This document shows positions 23,579 through 31,375 of a stretch of DNA of 31,375 nt, in pieces. A program made the translations under genes and the position numbers. The notes under the pieces were generated by a model. It saw only the letters and a list, made by a program, of their open reading frames with translations, was not told where the DNA came from and made no database searches. The first letter of the stretch is position 1. Every line of letters begins with the position of its first letter. Source of the DNA: Methanobacterium sp. UBA176 (GTDB lineage Archaea; Methanobacteriota; Methanobacteria; Methanobacteriales; Methanobacteriaceae); the NCBI GenBank assembly GCA_002505765.1, contig DAVZ01000062.1, forward strand, positions 1 to 31,375, written 5' to 3'.

Positions 23579-24730
23579 CTATTTCTTCACATGTTTAATA
23601 GCTTTATTAAACCCTTCAATCATATTCTCATATCTAAATCCTTCATCTATTAACTTTTTAGCATTTTTACCCATTTTTTTTTCAAGGGAAGAATCAGATA
23701 AAATCTCATAAATGACATTGCACAACGAATCAGAATCCCTTTCTGGAACTACAAAACCATTTTCTCCATTTTTAATCATGAATGTTGTTCCTACCGCATC
23801 ACTGGTAACAACTGGCCTTCCAAAGTACATGGCTTCATTAACCACAAGAGGGCATGCATCTGCAAAATATGTGGTTACAGAAGGCAGAACAAAGACATTG
23901 CTTAACAGGTAATAGCCTCCAAGATGATGATTATCTACATTACCTGTAAAATAAACCCTATCTTCAATTCCAAGTTCTTTTACAAATAATTCCAGTTCTT
24001 CTTTGCGCTTTCCTTCACCCACAATTATTAAAACAACATAATCCATTTTATCAGCGAGTTTAGCAAAGGATTCTATTAAATAATTTACTCCCTTTAAACT
24101 TATTAGACGCCCCACATAAAGAACCACTTTTTTATCTTTTAAACCAAGCTTTTCCCTTATTTTTTCCTTATTTTCATCGTCTACTTTGCTGTGCTCAATG
24201 CTGCTCACGTTAGGCATTATAAATATTTTTTCAGTGTCTGCACCAAGTGATGTAAAGAATTCCATGTGTCTGGTGCCGGGAACTAAAATTGCATCCGCAT
24301 TTCTACCTATAAATCCTGCAAAAGCCTTAACTAATGACCTTTTTAATGATTTAACCTTCCAGTCCCAGTCCTCTCTCCATAAAATAAAGGGTTTTCTCCT
24401 TATCTTTACAATGAGGAAATAAAACAAGGTTTCTAAAACATCCTGGGGTGTGTCCCAGCTTCCACCAACAAAAATATCATAATCTCCCATTGTCTCTTTT
24501 ATAGCGCCAAAAGCAATGTTGAAATGGTTTTTTATTAATTTATAGTTTATTCCTTCCATTCCTTCAATTTTAGTATCTATTTTGATTCCATATTTCTCAT
24601 TATAATCATGAACACGTGTAAAAAGAAATTTAACATTGTAAAGTTCACTTAATTTTCTAAAAAAAGGTTTCCTGTACCACATGGCAGTGTGATGAATGAA
24701 AAGTATTTCAGGATGATCTCTTAAAGCCAT
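23579..24730 (-). CDS. GT4-family glycosyltransferase
   Basis: 383 aa, soluble GT-B protein. The N-terminal domain includes ILFIHHTAMWYRKPFFRKL and ILWREDWDW; the C-terminal donor domain includes VVLYVGRLISLKGVNYLI, ADACPLVVNEAMYFGRPVV with the conserved Glu, and GFVVPERDSD. ATG 24730 overlaps the stop of the preceding membrane protein by 10 nt, and GGAGGA about 9 nt upstream is its SD, so the two are translated together. It probably adds a sugar to a lipid carrier or growing glycan on the cytosolic side. Donor unknown. Confidence 0.86.
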   Translation of the reverse strand: MALRDHPEILFIHHTAMWYRKPFFRKLSELYNVKFLFTRVHDYNEKYGIKIDTKIEGMEGINYKLIKNHFNIAFGAIKETMGDYDIFVGGSWDTPQDVLETLFYFLIVKIRRKPFILWREDWDWKVKSLKRSLVKAFAGFIGRNADAILVPGTRHMEFFTSLGADTEKIFIMPNVSSIEHSKVDDENKEKIREKLGLKDKKVVLYVGRLISLKGVNYLIESFAKLADKMDYVVLIIVGEGKRKEELELFVKELGIEDRVYFTGNVDNHHLGGYYLLSNVFVLPSVTTYFADACPLVVNEAMYFGRPVVTSDAVGTTFMIKNGENGFVVPERDSDSLCNVIYEILSDSSLEKKMGKNAKKLIDEGFRYENMIEGFNKAIKHVKK

Positions 24731-26859
24731 ATCTGGCTTCCTCCGTTATTGTAAATCATATCCTTCCTTTTAAACAGATCTGGATATTCTTTAATGTCTG
24801 TAATGCTTAAATCGGTATATAATTCCTGGACCTTACCCTCATTAACGTTAATATATCCCAGGAAAATATATCTGTTATCTACAGTTTTATTCCAGTTAAA
24901 GTAGGTATTGTTAAGCTGTATACCTTTAATATCTTTACCATATGCACGTAAAAATACCAGTAATTGCCTTCCATCTGAATATATGGTCAAGTTACCCATC
25001 TGATTATTATTTAACCATTCTGCCCCCACTATTTCCTGATTATAAATAAATGCCTCATTTCTAACAAGCCCATGCTTTTCATAGTCTGGAGAGTAGGGCA
25101 TTCCCAGGAAATGATACTGAAGATAAGTGGCACATGAAAAGAGGGATATTAAGAGAACTAACAGTATTATAACATCCCATTTAGGTTTTCTAATAAGTTT
25201 TGCTATTTTAATTCCACCGATTACAAAAACCGGAGCTAAAAATATGAGTAACTGGAAAAATAGCCTTGCTGCATCATAAGCTACAGAAATATAAGGCAAA
25301 ACGATAAATAAAACCAGAAGAATGATTGAAATTATTATGGCAAAAATATACTCAGGATCAATTCTTTTAATATATTCTCTGTAATTCATGAGTATGGTTA
25401 AAAGACCAATTCCTATGGTAACAAAGATCAAATTATGCACAATAACACTTATGGTGTTAGGGAGTGATTTAAGCTTTATTCCTAAGATACCCAGTACATA
25501 ATCCCCTTTACTACTTGCAAATGATGTAACGTTCCCTGCAGAACTGGCAATGGTAGTTTGAATTACCTGAGAACCTGCATTCGCCTGAACGCCTGCAAAT
25601 AAAATATACCATGCTAATATAAACAATCCTGATAAAATAATCACGTCAAAGTTTGTAAATTTAATTTTTCTATTTATATACACTTCCTTTAAAAAAGGAA
25701 ACGCCAATATAGGGAGTATAAGAGCATAGGAGACATATGCAGTGGTATAATGAGAAACCATCACTGAAGCAAGTAAAATGATAAATAAAATTTTCTTTTT
25801 CCTCCTGCTTATCCCATCTATAAATAGAACCATTATGGCCAAAAAGAAGAACAAAATGGCTACTTCCTGTCTTACAGCACCTAAAAGGTATACAAAGAAC
25901 AGTTGAAATGTAAAAAGTAAAGCTGCAAGGAATGCGTATTTGTTTTCAACGTATTTTTTAGAGACTAAATAAACTATAAGGGGAATAAAGGCCCCTATAA
26001 AACTGAAAAAAATCTTAAAAATGTGGTCACTGTTAATGCCTGAAAAGACCTTAAATATTGTAGGAAGAATTGTAATGCTTAAACATGCATTGTAAGGATT
26101 GAGATATGTATTGATATCCCAATGGAAATTTTGAAGGGTTAACTGGAAGCAATAAAACTCGTAATGAACATCTCTTCCCATTAAATGATTTGAAGTAAGT
26201 CCGTGCATTAAAAGGAGACTTAATCCAATCATCCAGATTGAAAAGGGGTAAATTGAATGGTGAACCCTATTTTTCAAATAGATGATCAGCACCAGGTAAG
26301 GCGGAATAGAAAGTAACATCCAAAGCAAAATAATGTTATTCTGGGTTGTATTCATTAAATATGTTCCAATTATAGCCATTAAGGGGAATAAAATTGGAAT
26401 GATAAATGGAAATACGGGTTTATCCTTTAAATTGATTTTAAAATTGAAAAATTTACTCTGGAGATCATTTTTATTTATCCTGTATGCTATTAATGCAAGG
26501 GCTATTAAACTAACGTTAAAGGTTATAAGAACAGGTTCTAAAGATAATGGTTTTTGAATAAAAGGATAAAGACTATTCAGACATAAACCCATAAACATCA
26601 AGAAAGTTAAGCTTAATCCTACTGATAATACTACTTTTTTCAGGAATTCAAGTTCGTTTAGCCTGAATATGAGTACTATCAATACCCCGGGGACGGTGGT
26701 TAAAATGATTATTGACATGATTTCTTTTAAAAAGGGAATATTGAGGATTATTGCAATGTCTGTAATGATTAGAAAAGCGATCAGAGATATAATTAACTGC
26801 TTAATTCTGAAATCTTTTATGTTTAAAGCCCATTTATTCATTATTTTGTCACTGTTCAT
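24721..26859 (-). CDS. DUF2206-like polytopic membrane protein (probable GT-C glycosyltransferase)
   Basis: 712 aa with about 16-18 predicted membrane helices and a soluble C-terminal tail of about 110 aa. I recognise it tentatively as the DUF2206 family of methanogen membrane proteins. A loop near residue 235 reads HLMGRDVHYEFYCFQ, an acidic motif placed like the catalytic Asp/Glu loop of GT-C transferases, and LGAVRQEVAILFF follows later. The N-terminal 120 residues form a separate helical block. A role in transferring sugar from polyprenyl-phosphate outside the cell is plausible but unproven. It overlaps the following GT4 gene by 10 nt. The start may be ATG 26859 or in-frame ATG 26841. Confidence 0.72.
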   Translation of the reverse strand: MNSDKIMNKWALNIKDFRIKQLIISLIAFLIITDIAIILNIPFLKEIMSIIILTTVPGVLIVLIFRLNELEFLKKVVLSVGLSLTFLMFMGLCLNSLYPFIQKPLSLEPVLITFNVSLIALALIAYRINKNDLQSKFFNFKINLKDKPVFPFIIPILFPLMAIIGTYLMNTTQNNIILLWMLLSIPPYLVLIIYLKNRVHHSIYPFSIWMIGLSLLLMHGLTSNHLMGRDVHYEFYCFQLTLQNFHWDINTYLNPYNACLSITILPTIFKVFSGINSDHIFKIFFSFIGAFIPLIVYLVSKKYVENKYAFLAALLFTFQLFFVYLLGAVRQEVAILFFFLAIMVLFIDGISRRKKKILFIILLASVMVSHYTTAYVSYALILPILAFPFLKEVYINRKIKFTNFDVIILSGLFILAWYILFAGVQANAGSQVIQTTIASSAGNVTSFASSKGDYVLGILGIKLKSLPNTISVIVHNLIFVTIGIGLLTILMNYREYIKRIDPEYIFAIIISIILLVLFIVLPYISVAYDAARLFFQLLIFLAPVFVIGGIKIAKLIRKPKWDVIILLVLLISLFSCATYLQYHFLGMPYSPDYEKHGLVRNEAFIYNQEIVGAEWLNNNQMGNLTIYSDGRQLLVFLRAYGKDIKGIQLNNTYFNWNKTVDNRYIFLGYINVNEGKVQELYTDLSITDIKEYPDLFKRKDMIYNNGGSQIWL

Positions 26860-26880
26860 TCACTGACACCCATACCTGAT

Positions 26881-26890
26881 TTTATATAGC
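26881..26890 (-). promoter_or_regulatory. TATA box inside the glycosyltransferase series
   Basis: The minus strand reads GCTATATAAA at 26890-26881, an excellent archaeal TATA box centred about 26 nt before ATG 26859. It would start transcription at or beside the start codon, inside the gap between 26959 and 26859. Confidence 0.5.
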
Positions 26891-26958
26891 TTTAATGTTT
26901 AAATACATCCATACATTTGAAAATTCATTTTACTCAATTAATTATAAATAAAATAAGT

Positions 26959-28128
26959 TTATTTTAAATTCTTTTCCATTAATTCCATATATACATTTTC
27001 CATCATCCCAGCAACCCTGTACCATGTATATGATTTTTCTACTAAAACCCTTCCTCTCTTACCCATTTCATATGATTCATCATCATTGGTTAAAATTTCT
27101 ATAATTGCATCTGCAAGTACGTCCGCGTCCTTTGGTGGAATAATAATTCCTGAATTACTTTTTTTCACATCAGCCGCTGCACCAACAATTTCTGTACTAA
27201 TAACTGGTGTTTCACAGGCCAACGCCTCAAGAACCACGATTCCAAAGCCTTCCTGTTTAGAGGAAATTGATGGAAGCACAAAAACACTGCACTTATTGTA
27301 ATATTCAACGATTTTTTTATCGGGAATAAATCCATGGAATTCCACATTATTCTTCAGGCCGTATTCATTTGCCAGACCAGTATAGTGATCCATTAAAGCC
27401 CCCTTTCCACCAACTATTAATTTAACATCTGGAATTTCAGTTTTAGCCTTTACAAGGGCTTTTAAGAGGTAGTCTAAACCTTTATATTTATGAAATTCAT
27501 CTAAAAGGCTCAGGAAAAATAACGTATTATTTTCCTTTTTTATAGGGAGTGGTTTAAATTTTTCTATATCCACACCAGTTGGAATAACTTCAATTTTGTG
27601 GGAATAATCATCCAGATGAGGAGATGATTTTAAATAATTGGGCTGGGTGATGATGATTTTATTGGCACGATTTAATACTGATTTAAGCGCGCTGGCATTG
27701 TAAAACCGTGCAATATAGTCTGCAATCCCCTTTCCAATTATATCGTTATGATATGTTAGAATTAGCGGCTTATTTTTAAGTTTAGAATATATATTACTCC
27801 AGTCTGCACTCCAGGGAGATGGTATATGAGTATGTATAATATCAAAGTCTTCTTTTAAAAGTTTAAATGGTAAACTGGGAGTTATATTAGTATTTGCAAT
27901 TTTACCAATATAAGAAAGTCTTTTAAATTTAATACCATCAATTATTCCCTCCTTTTTTATAGGGGGTTCATTTGCACAGATAACAGTAATATCATGTCCT
28001 AATTTAACCAGTTCTTTAGCTGAATAATACACATAATTTTCTACACCGCCAATGAACGGGTAAAATCTCACTGGTGTATGAACAATTTTCATCTCTCTCA
28101 CATTTAAATCCAGATCATTTAAACTCAT
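26959..28128 (-). CDS. GT4-family glycosyltransferase
   Basis: 389 aa from ATG 28128, which overlaps the upstream gene by 14 nt. In-frame ATG 28092 (MKIVHTPVRFYPFIGGVENY) gives the usual GT4 N-terminus and 377 aa; neither has a clear SD, so the start is uncertain. Motifs: FIGGVENYVYYSAKELVKLG, DIIHTHIPSPWS, VIPTGVDIEKFKP, KYKGLDYLLKAL, and KQEGFGIVVLEALACETPVI carrying the two conserved Glu residues. It is a cytosolic retaining transferase. The tandem GT4 gene upstream suggests that they add successive sugars. Confidence 0.88.
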   Translation of the reverse strand: MSLNDLDLNVREMKIVHTPVRFYPFIGGVENYVYYSAKELVKLGHDITVICANEPPIKKEGIIDGIKFKRLSYIGKIANTNITPSLPFKLLKEDFDIIHTHIPSPWSADWSNIYSKLKNKPLILTYHNDIIGKGIADYIARFYNASALKSVLNRANKIIITQPNYLKSSPHLDDYSHKIEVIPTGVDIEKFKPLPIKKENNTLFFLSLLDEFHKYKGLDYLLKALVKAKTEIPDVKLIVGGKGALMDHYTGLANEYGLKNNVEFHGFIPDKKIVEYYNKCSVFVLPSISSKQEGFGIVVLEALACETPVISTEIVGAAADVKKSNSGIIIPPKDADVLADAIIEILTNDDESYEMGKRGRVLVEKSYTWYRVAGMMENVYMELMEKNLK

Positions 28129-29257
28129 TTACTTCCATATAATATCTTTCTAGGGAATCTACAATGCTGTCCCAATCGTATTTCTTTGCCATTTTTATGC
28201 AATTTTCTCTAATTTTCTCCTTTATGTGAATCATATCAATGGTTTTTTCTGCAATATCATCAGCAGAAAATGAAGTTACAAATCCATTTTCATCATTTAT
28301 GATAAGGTCAGATGCAGCGTTCATTTCATGGTTTACAGTTATTACTGGTAATCCACAGGCATTGGCTTCCAGTGAAACTATTCCAAATCCTTCTCTTTTT
28401 GAGGGAAGCAGGAAAACTTTTGAAGATTTCATGTAAGATATCATATCATCATGATTTTCCATAAATCCCTTAAAAATAACATTATTTTGAACATTTAATT
28501 TATCTGCCAGTTTTTCAAGTTTTGCCCTTTCCGGACCATCCCCTATTATTATACTTTTAATTTCTGGAGCTTTTTCTTTAATCATAGCTACTGCTTCGAT
28601 TAAAACGTCCACATTTTTTTCTTTAATTAATCTACCTGCAAATATAATATCCGATTCTTCTTTAGAGGCTTTAACACCCATTATATAATTAAAATCAATA
28701 CCATTTGGAATTACAGTAGTATTTTCAGAAGTTTTTATCCCTTTAAGATCTCTTTCAGTCTTTGCAGATACTGTAATGATCTTATCAGTTAAATTTACCA
28801 CGGCTTTTTCGATTATTTTACCAAAAAAACCAGCTTTTCCAATATATTCATACCAGTATTCATTCCATACTTCATGTAAGGTTATTATAAGTGTTGATTT
28901 CCCTAAAGATGAATGTATTTTAGCTGTAAAGCATGAAAAAAATGGAAACCCCTGGCAATCTATGATATCAAATTTTTCAGACATTAATTTGGGAAATAAT
29001 TTAAGGGCGAAATAAACAGCCTCCTTTATTGACCTTCTATCTCCAGTATAAAGATCAAAGGGTTTACAAACTCCATGCAAACAAATTCCATCAAATTTAA
29101 TGTCTTTTTCGCCTTCTTCAGGCCACCACCAGCCAATCCCATACCAGTGAACCTGGTGACCCCTATCAGCAAGCCTTTTAGCCATTTCATAGACTCTTTT
29201 TTCAGCCCCTCCCTTAACCCATGGGTATACAGCATCATAAACAAATGCAATTTTCAT
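28115..29257 (-). CDS. GT4-family glycosyltransferase
   Basis: 380 aa from ATG 29257, chosen because GAGGGT lies 5 nt upstream; the longer TTG 29269 start would fall before the SD. The GT-B fold is clear: FVYDAVYPWVKGGAEKRVYE at the N-terminus, TVIPNGIDFNYI in the linker, and FAGRLIKEKNVDVLIEA and SKREGFGIVSLEANACGLPVI in the donor domain. It is predicted cytosolic and retaining. A 19-bp perfect palindrome overlaps its SD, which might permit leader-based or operator control. It is followed by another GT4 gene with a 14-nt overlap. Confidence 0.88.
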   Translation of the reverse strand: MKIAFVYDAVYPWVKGGAEKRVYEMAKRLADRGHQVHWYGIGWWWPEEGEKDIKFDGICLHGVCKPFDLYTGDRRSIKEAVYFALKLFPKLMSEKFDIIDCQGFPFFSCFTAKIHSSLGKSTLIITLHEVWNEYWYEYIGKAGFFGKIIEKAVVNLTDKIITVSAKTERDLKGIKTSENTTVIPNGIDFNYIMGVKASKEESDIIFAGRLIKEKNVDVLIEAVAMIKEKAPEIKSIIIGDGPERAKLEKLADKLNVQNNVIFKGFMENHDDMISYMKSSKVFLLPSKREGFGIVSLEANACGLPVITVNHEMNAASDLIINDENGFVTSFSADDIAEKTIDMIHIKEKIRENCIKMAKKYDWDSIVDSLERYYMEVNEFK

Positions 29258-29261
29258 AATA

Positions 29262-29267
29262 ACCCTC
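29262..29267 (-). promoter_or_regulatory. SD that fixes the start at 29257
   Basis: GAGGGT on the minus strand, 5 nt before ATG 29257. The in-frame TTG 29269 lies upstream of this site and is unlikely to be used. Confidence 0.55.
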
Positions 29268-29284
29268 AAATATTTAATATTTGA
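29266..29284 (-). repeat. 19-bp perfect palindrome at the GT4 ribosome-binding site
   Basis: TCAAATATT, T, AATATTTGA: 9-bp arms around one base, beginning at the edge of the SD at 29262-29267. It could be an operator or a small hairpin next to the SD. Confidence 0.45.
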
Positions 29285-29366
29285 TGTTAGAAGTGTTTAT
29301 TTCCTTCAATATCTCAATCATAGAAACGAGTAATTTACAAACTCAAAATCTTCAAAAAAACCAGAA

Positions 29367-30491
29367 TTAATCTGATTTTTCAACGCTACTTAAAAGCAGC
29401 AGGCTCAAGAACATTCCTGAGAAAATGGTTTGAATCCCAAGAATTGATAGTATCAAAGCCACCACAGCAAACTGTATCTGTGAAAGACTGCCAAATCCAA
29501 CTGCAATCCAGCTATAGAAGACTTTTAACCCTACCGTAACCCCGGCAGCAAGAAGTAACAACCCTATAAAGAGTTCCCTACCCAGAGAGTGGTAATTCAT
29601 AAATTTTTTTATTGTCCCTGAACTTTTGGATATTCCATAAATGGAACCGAATGCTCCAAAATGAATCCATGCAAGTAAGATTTGATATCCAATAATAAGC
29701 AGTAGACTGCCCAGTATCAATGAATGCATTCCATACTGTCTTAAAAGTACCCCAACAAAAAATGCCATTCCCATAACTAAAATTACAACACTGGGTATCA
29801 AAAGGAATGGTGTAGGTCTGTAGAGCATCATAAACCTTACATGCCTCCAGCCATCTGAAAAAGAACTGAGTTTGGATTCACCCCCCCTTGGATAATATGT
29901 AATTGGAATCTCAGCAATTTTAACATTTTTTCTTGCTGCTTCAATTACCATTTCAGATGCAAACTCCATTCCAGGGCTTTTAAGCCCTAATATGTTTATT
30001 GTTTCTTTTTTTATGGCTCTCATTCCACAGTGAGCATCTGATATACCAGCTTTAAAGAGGAAATTTAACATCCTTGTTAAAAATGGATTACCGATATACC
30101 TATGTAGTGGAGGCATGGCACCTTTTTTTATATCTCCTTTAAGTCTGGATCCCATTACAAAATCTGCTTCCCCCTTTAAAATAGGTTGAATGAATTCATA
30201 TGTCATTTCAAATGGATATGTACCGTCTGCATCTCCCATTACTATTATATCTCCCTTTGCTTCGCTGAAGCCCTTTAAATAAGCATTACCATATCCTCTT
30301 TCTTCTCCAAATACCACCCTTGCTCCTGCTTCCCGCGCTTCCTGGGCAGTATTATCTGTTGAAGCATTGTCTACCACAACTATCTCTACTTCAAGTCCAT
30401 TTTCCTCTAGTTTTTCCACTGGAACCGATTTAACAGTTCTACCTACAATTCCTTCTTCATTTAAAGCAGGGATAACAATTGAAATCATCAT
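29367..30491 (-). CDS. GT2 glycosyltransferase with C-terminal membrane helices (DPM/AglJ-like)
   Basis: 374 aa from ATG 30491 (ATG 30488 or GTG 30500 are possible alternatives; only a weak GTGTGAT precedes). The GT2 domain covers residues 1-225: ISIVIPALNEE, VVVDNASTDNTA, ERGYGNAYLKGF, VMGDADGTYPF with the DXD metal site, and GMRAIKKE. About four transmembrane helices follow (residues 230-370). This layout matches polyprenyl-phosphate sugar synthases and AglJ-type enzymes that load the first sugar on dolichol phosphate. It is the most upstream gene of the leftward series, consistent with an initiating role. A TATA-like stretch lies 25-30 nt upstream. Confidence 0.85.
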   Translation of the reverse strand: MMISIVIPALNEEGIVGRTVKSVPVEKLEENGLEVEIVVVDNASTDNTAQEAREAGARVVFGEERGYGNAYLKGFSEAKGDIIVMGDADGTYPFEMTYEFIQPILKGEADFVMGSRLKGDIKKGAMPPLHRYIGNPFLTRMLNFLFKAGISDAHCGMRAIKKETINILGLKSPGMEFASEMVIEAARKNVKIAEIPITYYPRGGESKLSSFSDGWRHVRFMMLYRPTPFLLIPSVVILVMGMAFFVGVLLRQYGMHSLILGSLLLIIGYQILLAWIHFGAFGSIYGISKSSGTIKKFMNYHSLGRELFIGLLLLAAGVTVGLKVFYSWIAVGFGSLSQIQFAVVALILSILGIQTIFSGMFLSLLLLSSVEKSD

Positions 30492-30512
30492 AAAAATCAC
30501 ACTTTAATATTT

Positions 30513-30522
30513 ATTTTATAAA
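30513..30522 (-). promoter_or_regulatory. Candidate TATA box of the leftward glycosyltransferase series
   Basis: The minus strand reads TTTATAAAAT at 30522-30513, centred about 26 nt before ATG 30491, so the transcript could be leaderless. Pattern and spacing only. Confidence 0.38.
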
Positions 30523-30741
30523 TTTTTAATCATAACACTCAAAAAATATATTAATATTGCATATATCTTTAGATATGTACAATTCATTAATATAATTGAA
30601 TAATACTTATTCATAATTATCTAATAATTCTCTTTAACTTTTATCCTGTAATTTCATTTTTTTTGAATCATACATTCTTGTTTGTTTTTATAAATCTAAG
30701 CCTTATGGAATATAACTTCTTTGGTGTCTTTTTTAATTTTC

Positions 30742-30867
30742 TTATTTATCTGTATCTACTCCATAGAATTCTAGAAGTTCTCTTATGAATTTAACACAAC
30801 TTTCAGGCTGTTCTTAATTTTTTTCTTCATTATAAAAATCTAAATGAGGTTCAATATACTTTGACAT
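30742..30867 (-). pseudogene. Decayed small protein remnant with one in-frame stop
   Basis: From ATG 30867 a 41-residue frame reads MSKYIEPHLDFYNEEKN, then TAA at 30816-30814, then EQPESCVKFIRELLEFYGV and DTDK before a second TAA. The residues on both sides look protein-like, charged and amphipathic, unlike the surrounding junk. I do not recognise the family. It may be the remains of a small accessory protein, or chance. Confidence 0.3.
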
Positions 30868-31180
30868 TTTAATACATCTTAAGTTTTCTAAATGTTAAGC
30901 ATTTTGATGTACATTTATTATACCTAATCTTTAGGATTGTTTAATTAAAAATTTTATCAGTTAATATCATTATTATTATATTAGGAATTTATATAACCTT
31001 AAATCGTAAAATAGGATAATTAAAGTGTTTTTTATTAATAAAGACAATAATGTATCTGCTTTTAAATTTAAAAAATGTTTTTACGTTATTTTTAATTTCA
31101 ATGCTTTTTATCCATTTTTTGCTGAAAAATGTATTTTTTTTTTGTATGGATAAAATTAATATATAACAATTTACTAAATA

Positions 31181-31355
31181 GGGGACTGTAGGGTTAACGG
31201 GTGTTGAAAAATTTTCAATTTTTCACAGTGAAAAATCCCTGATTTTCACATGCTGGAGTCAATATTTCATATTCGTTAATTATTGTTTTCAGTAGACATA
31301 TCAAGTCAAAAATATTTCAACAAATCTGCTCAACCCCAATAACTTTACAACCCCG
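31181..31355. mobile_element. MITE-like element with G-rich imperfect terminal inverted repeats
   Basis: The left end (31181-31207) starts GGGGACTGTAGGGTTAACGG. The reverse complement of the right end (31354-31330) starts GGGGTTGTAAAGTTATTGGG. They match at 19 positions with two single-base gaps, including the shared blocks GGGG, GTA, GTTA, GGG and GTTGA. TAAATA occurs directly outside both ends (31175-31180 and 31356-31361), like a target-site duplication. There is no transposase inside; the interior is rich in hairpins. G-rich ends stand out sharply from the AT-rich surroundings. Confidence 0.5.
31204..31249. repeat. Overlapping hairpins inside the MITE-like element
   Basis: TTGAAAA/TTTTCAA (31204-31218, centre A) is followed by ATTTTTCAC/GTGAAAAAT (31218-31236, centre A). 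The GTGAAAA arm (31228-31234) can alternatively pair with TTTTCAC at 31243-31249, so two mutually exclusive folds are possible. Confidence 0.45.
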
Positions 31356-31375
31356 TAAATATTAGTTATATATTT

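Larger units (their letters stand above)
30492..31375. other. Long non-coding stretch at the right edge, about 880 bp
   Basis: AT-rich DNA with no intact gene. It contains a TATA-like box at 30513-30522, a decayed small ORF at 30742-30867 (-), featureless AT-rich sequence to about 31174, and a 175-bp MITE-like element at 31181-31355. No RNA gene was recognised. Confidence 0.5.

Overview
The window looks like a surface-glycan biosynthesis island from a mesophilic methanogenic archaeon, most likely a Methanobacterium or close relative. The evidence is very AT-rich DNA, frequent TTG starts next to strong GGAGGTGAT-type Shine-Dalgarno (SD) sites, archaeal TATA-box promoters without bacterial -10/-35 pairs, and a polytopic membrane protein resembling the DUF2206 family of methanogens. 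The genus is inferred from style and gene content, not from a marker gene. No rRNA, tRNA or CRISPR array was seen.

Layout. (1) 1-76: the 5' end of a secreted-protein gene running off the left edge (-). (2) 579-5158 (+): a WbpP-type UDP-GlcNAc/UDP-Gal 4-epimerase, a GT39-like membrane glycosyltransferase and a large GT-B transferase-like protein. (3) 5483-10443 (+): a tight operon for a nonulosonic (sialic-acid-like) sugar, holding a DegT aminotransferase that appears to start at ATT, a NeuB-type synthase, a CMP-sugar cytidylyltransferase fused to a GT2 glycosyltransferase, a left-handed beta-helix acetyltransferase and a UDP-GlcNAc 4,6-dehydratase. (4) 10490-17326: a patchwork with alternating gene orientation, containing two paralogous flippases (-), one glycosyltransferase (+) between them, and an asparagine-synthase-like gene (+) broken by a frameshift and lacking the glutaminase cysteine. 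(5) 17330-23427 (-): a complete WbpA-B/D-E-I type pathway for UDP-2,3-diacetamido-2,3-dideoxy-mannuronate with a terminal GT4. (6) 23579-30491 (-): four more glycosyltransferases (three GT4, one GT2 with a membrane tail) and the DUF2206-like membrane protein. (7) 30492-31375: a long non-coding stretch with a decayed small ORF and a probable 175-bp MITE-like element.

How it works together (inference). Two activated acidic sugars are made: a CMP-nonulosonate from block 3 and UDP-ManNAc3NAcA from block 5. The epimerase can add UDP-GalNAc or UDP-Gal. Cytosolic GT4/GT2 enzymes build a lipid-linked oligosaccharide, the flippases move it across the membrane, and the two polytopic GT-C-like proteins could add sugars on the outer face. 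The asparagine-synthase-like gene could form an amide on a uronic acid, but it is interrupted here. The most notable points are the ATT start, the cytidylyltransferase-GT2 fusion, the oxidoreductase-acetyltransferase-zinc-ribbon fusion, the nucleophile-less and frameshifted AsnB homologue, and the MITE-like element.
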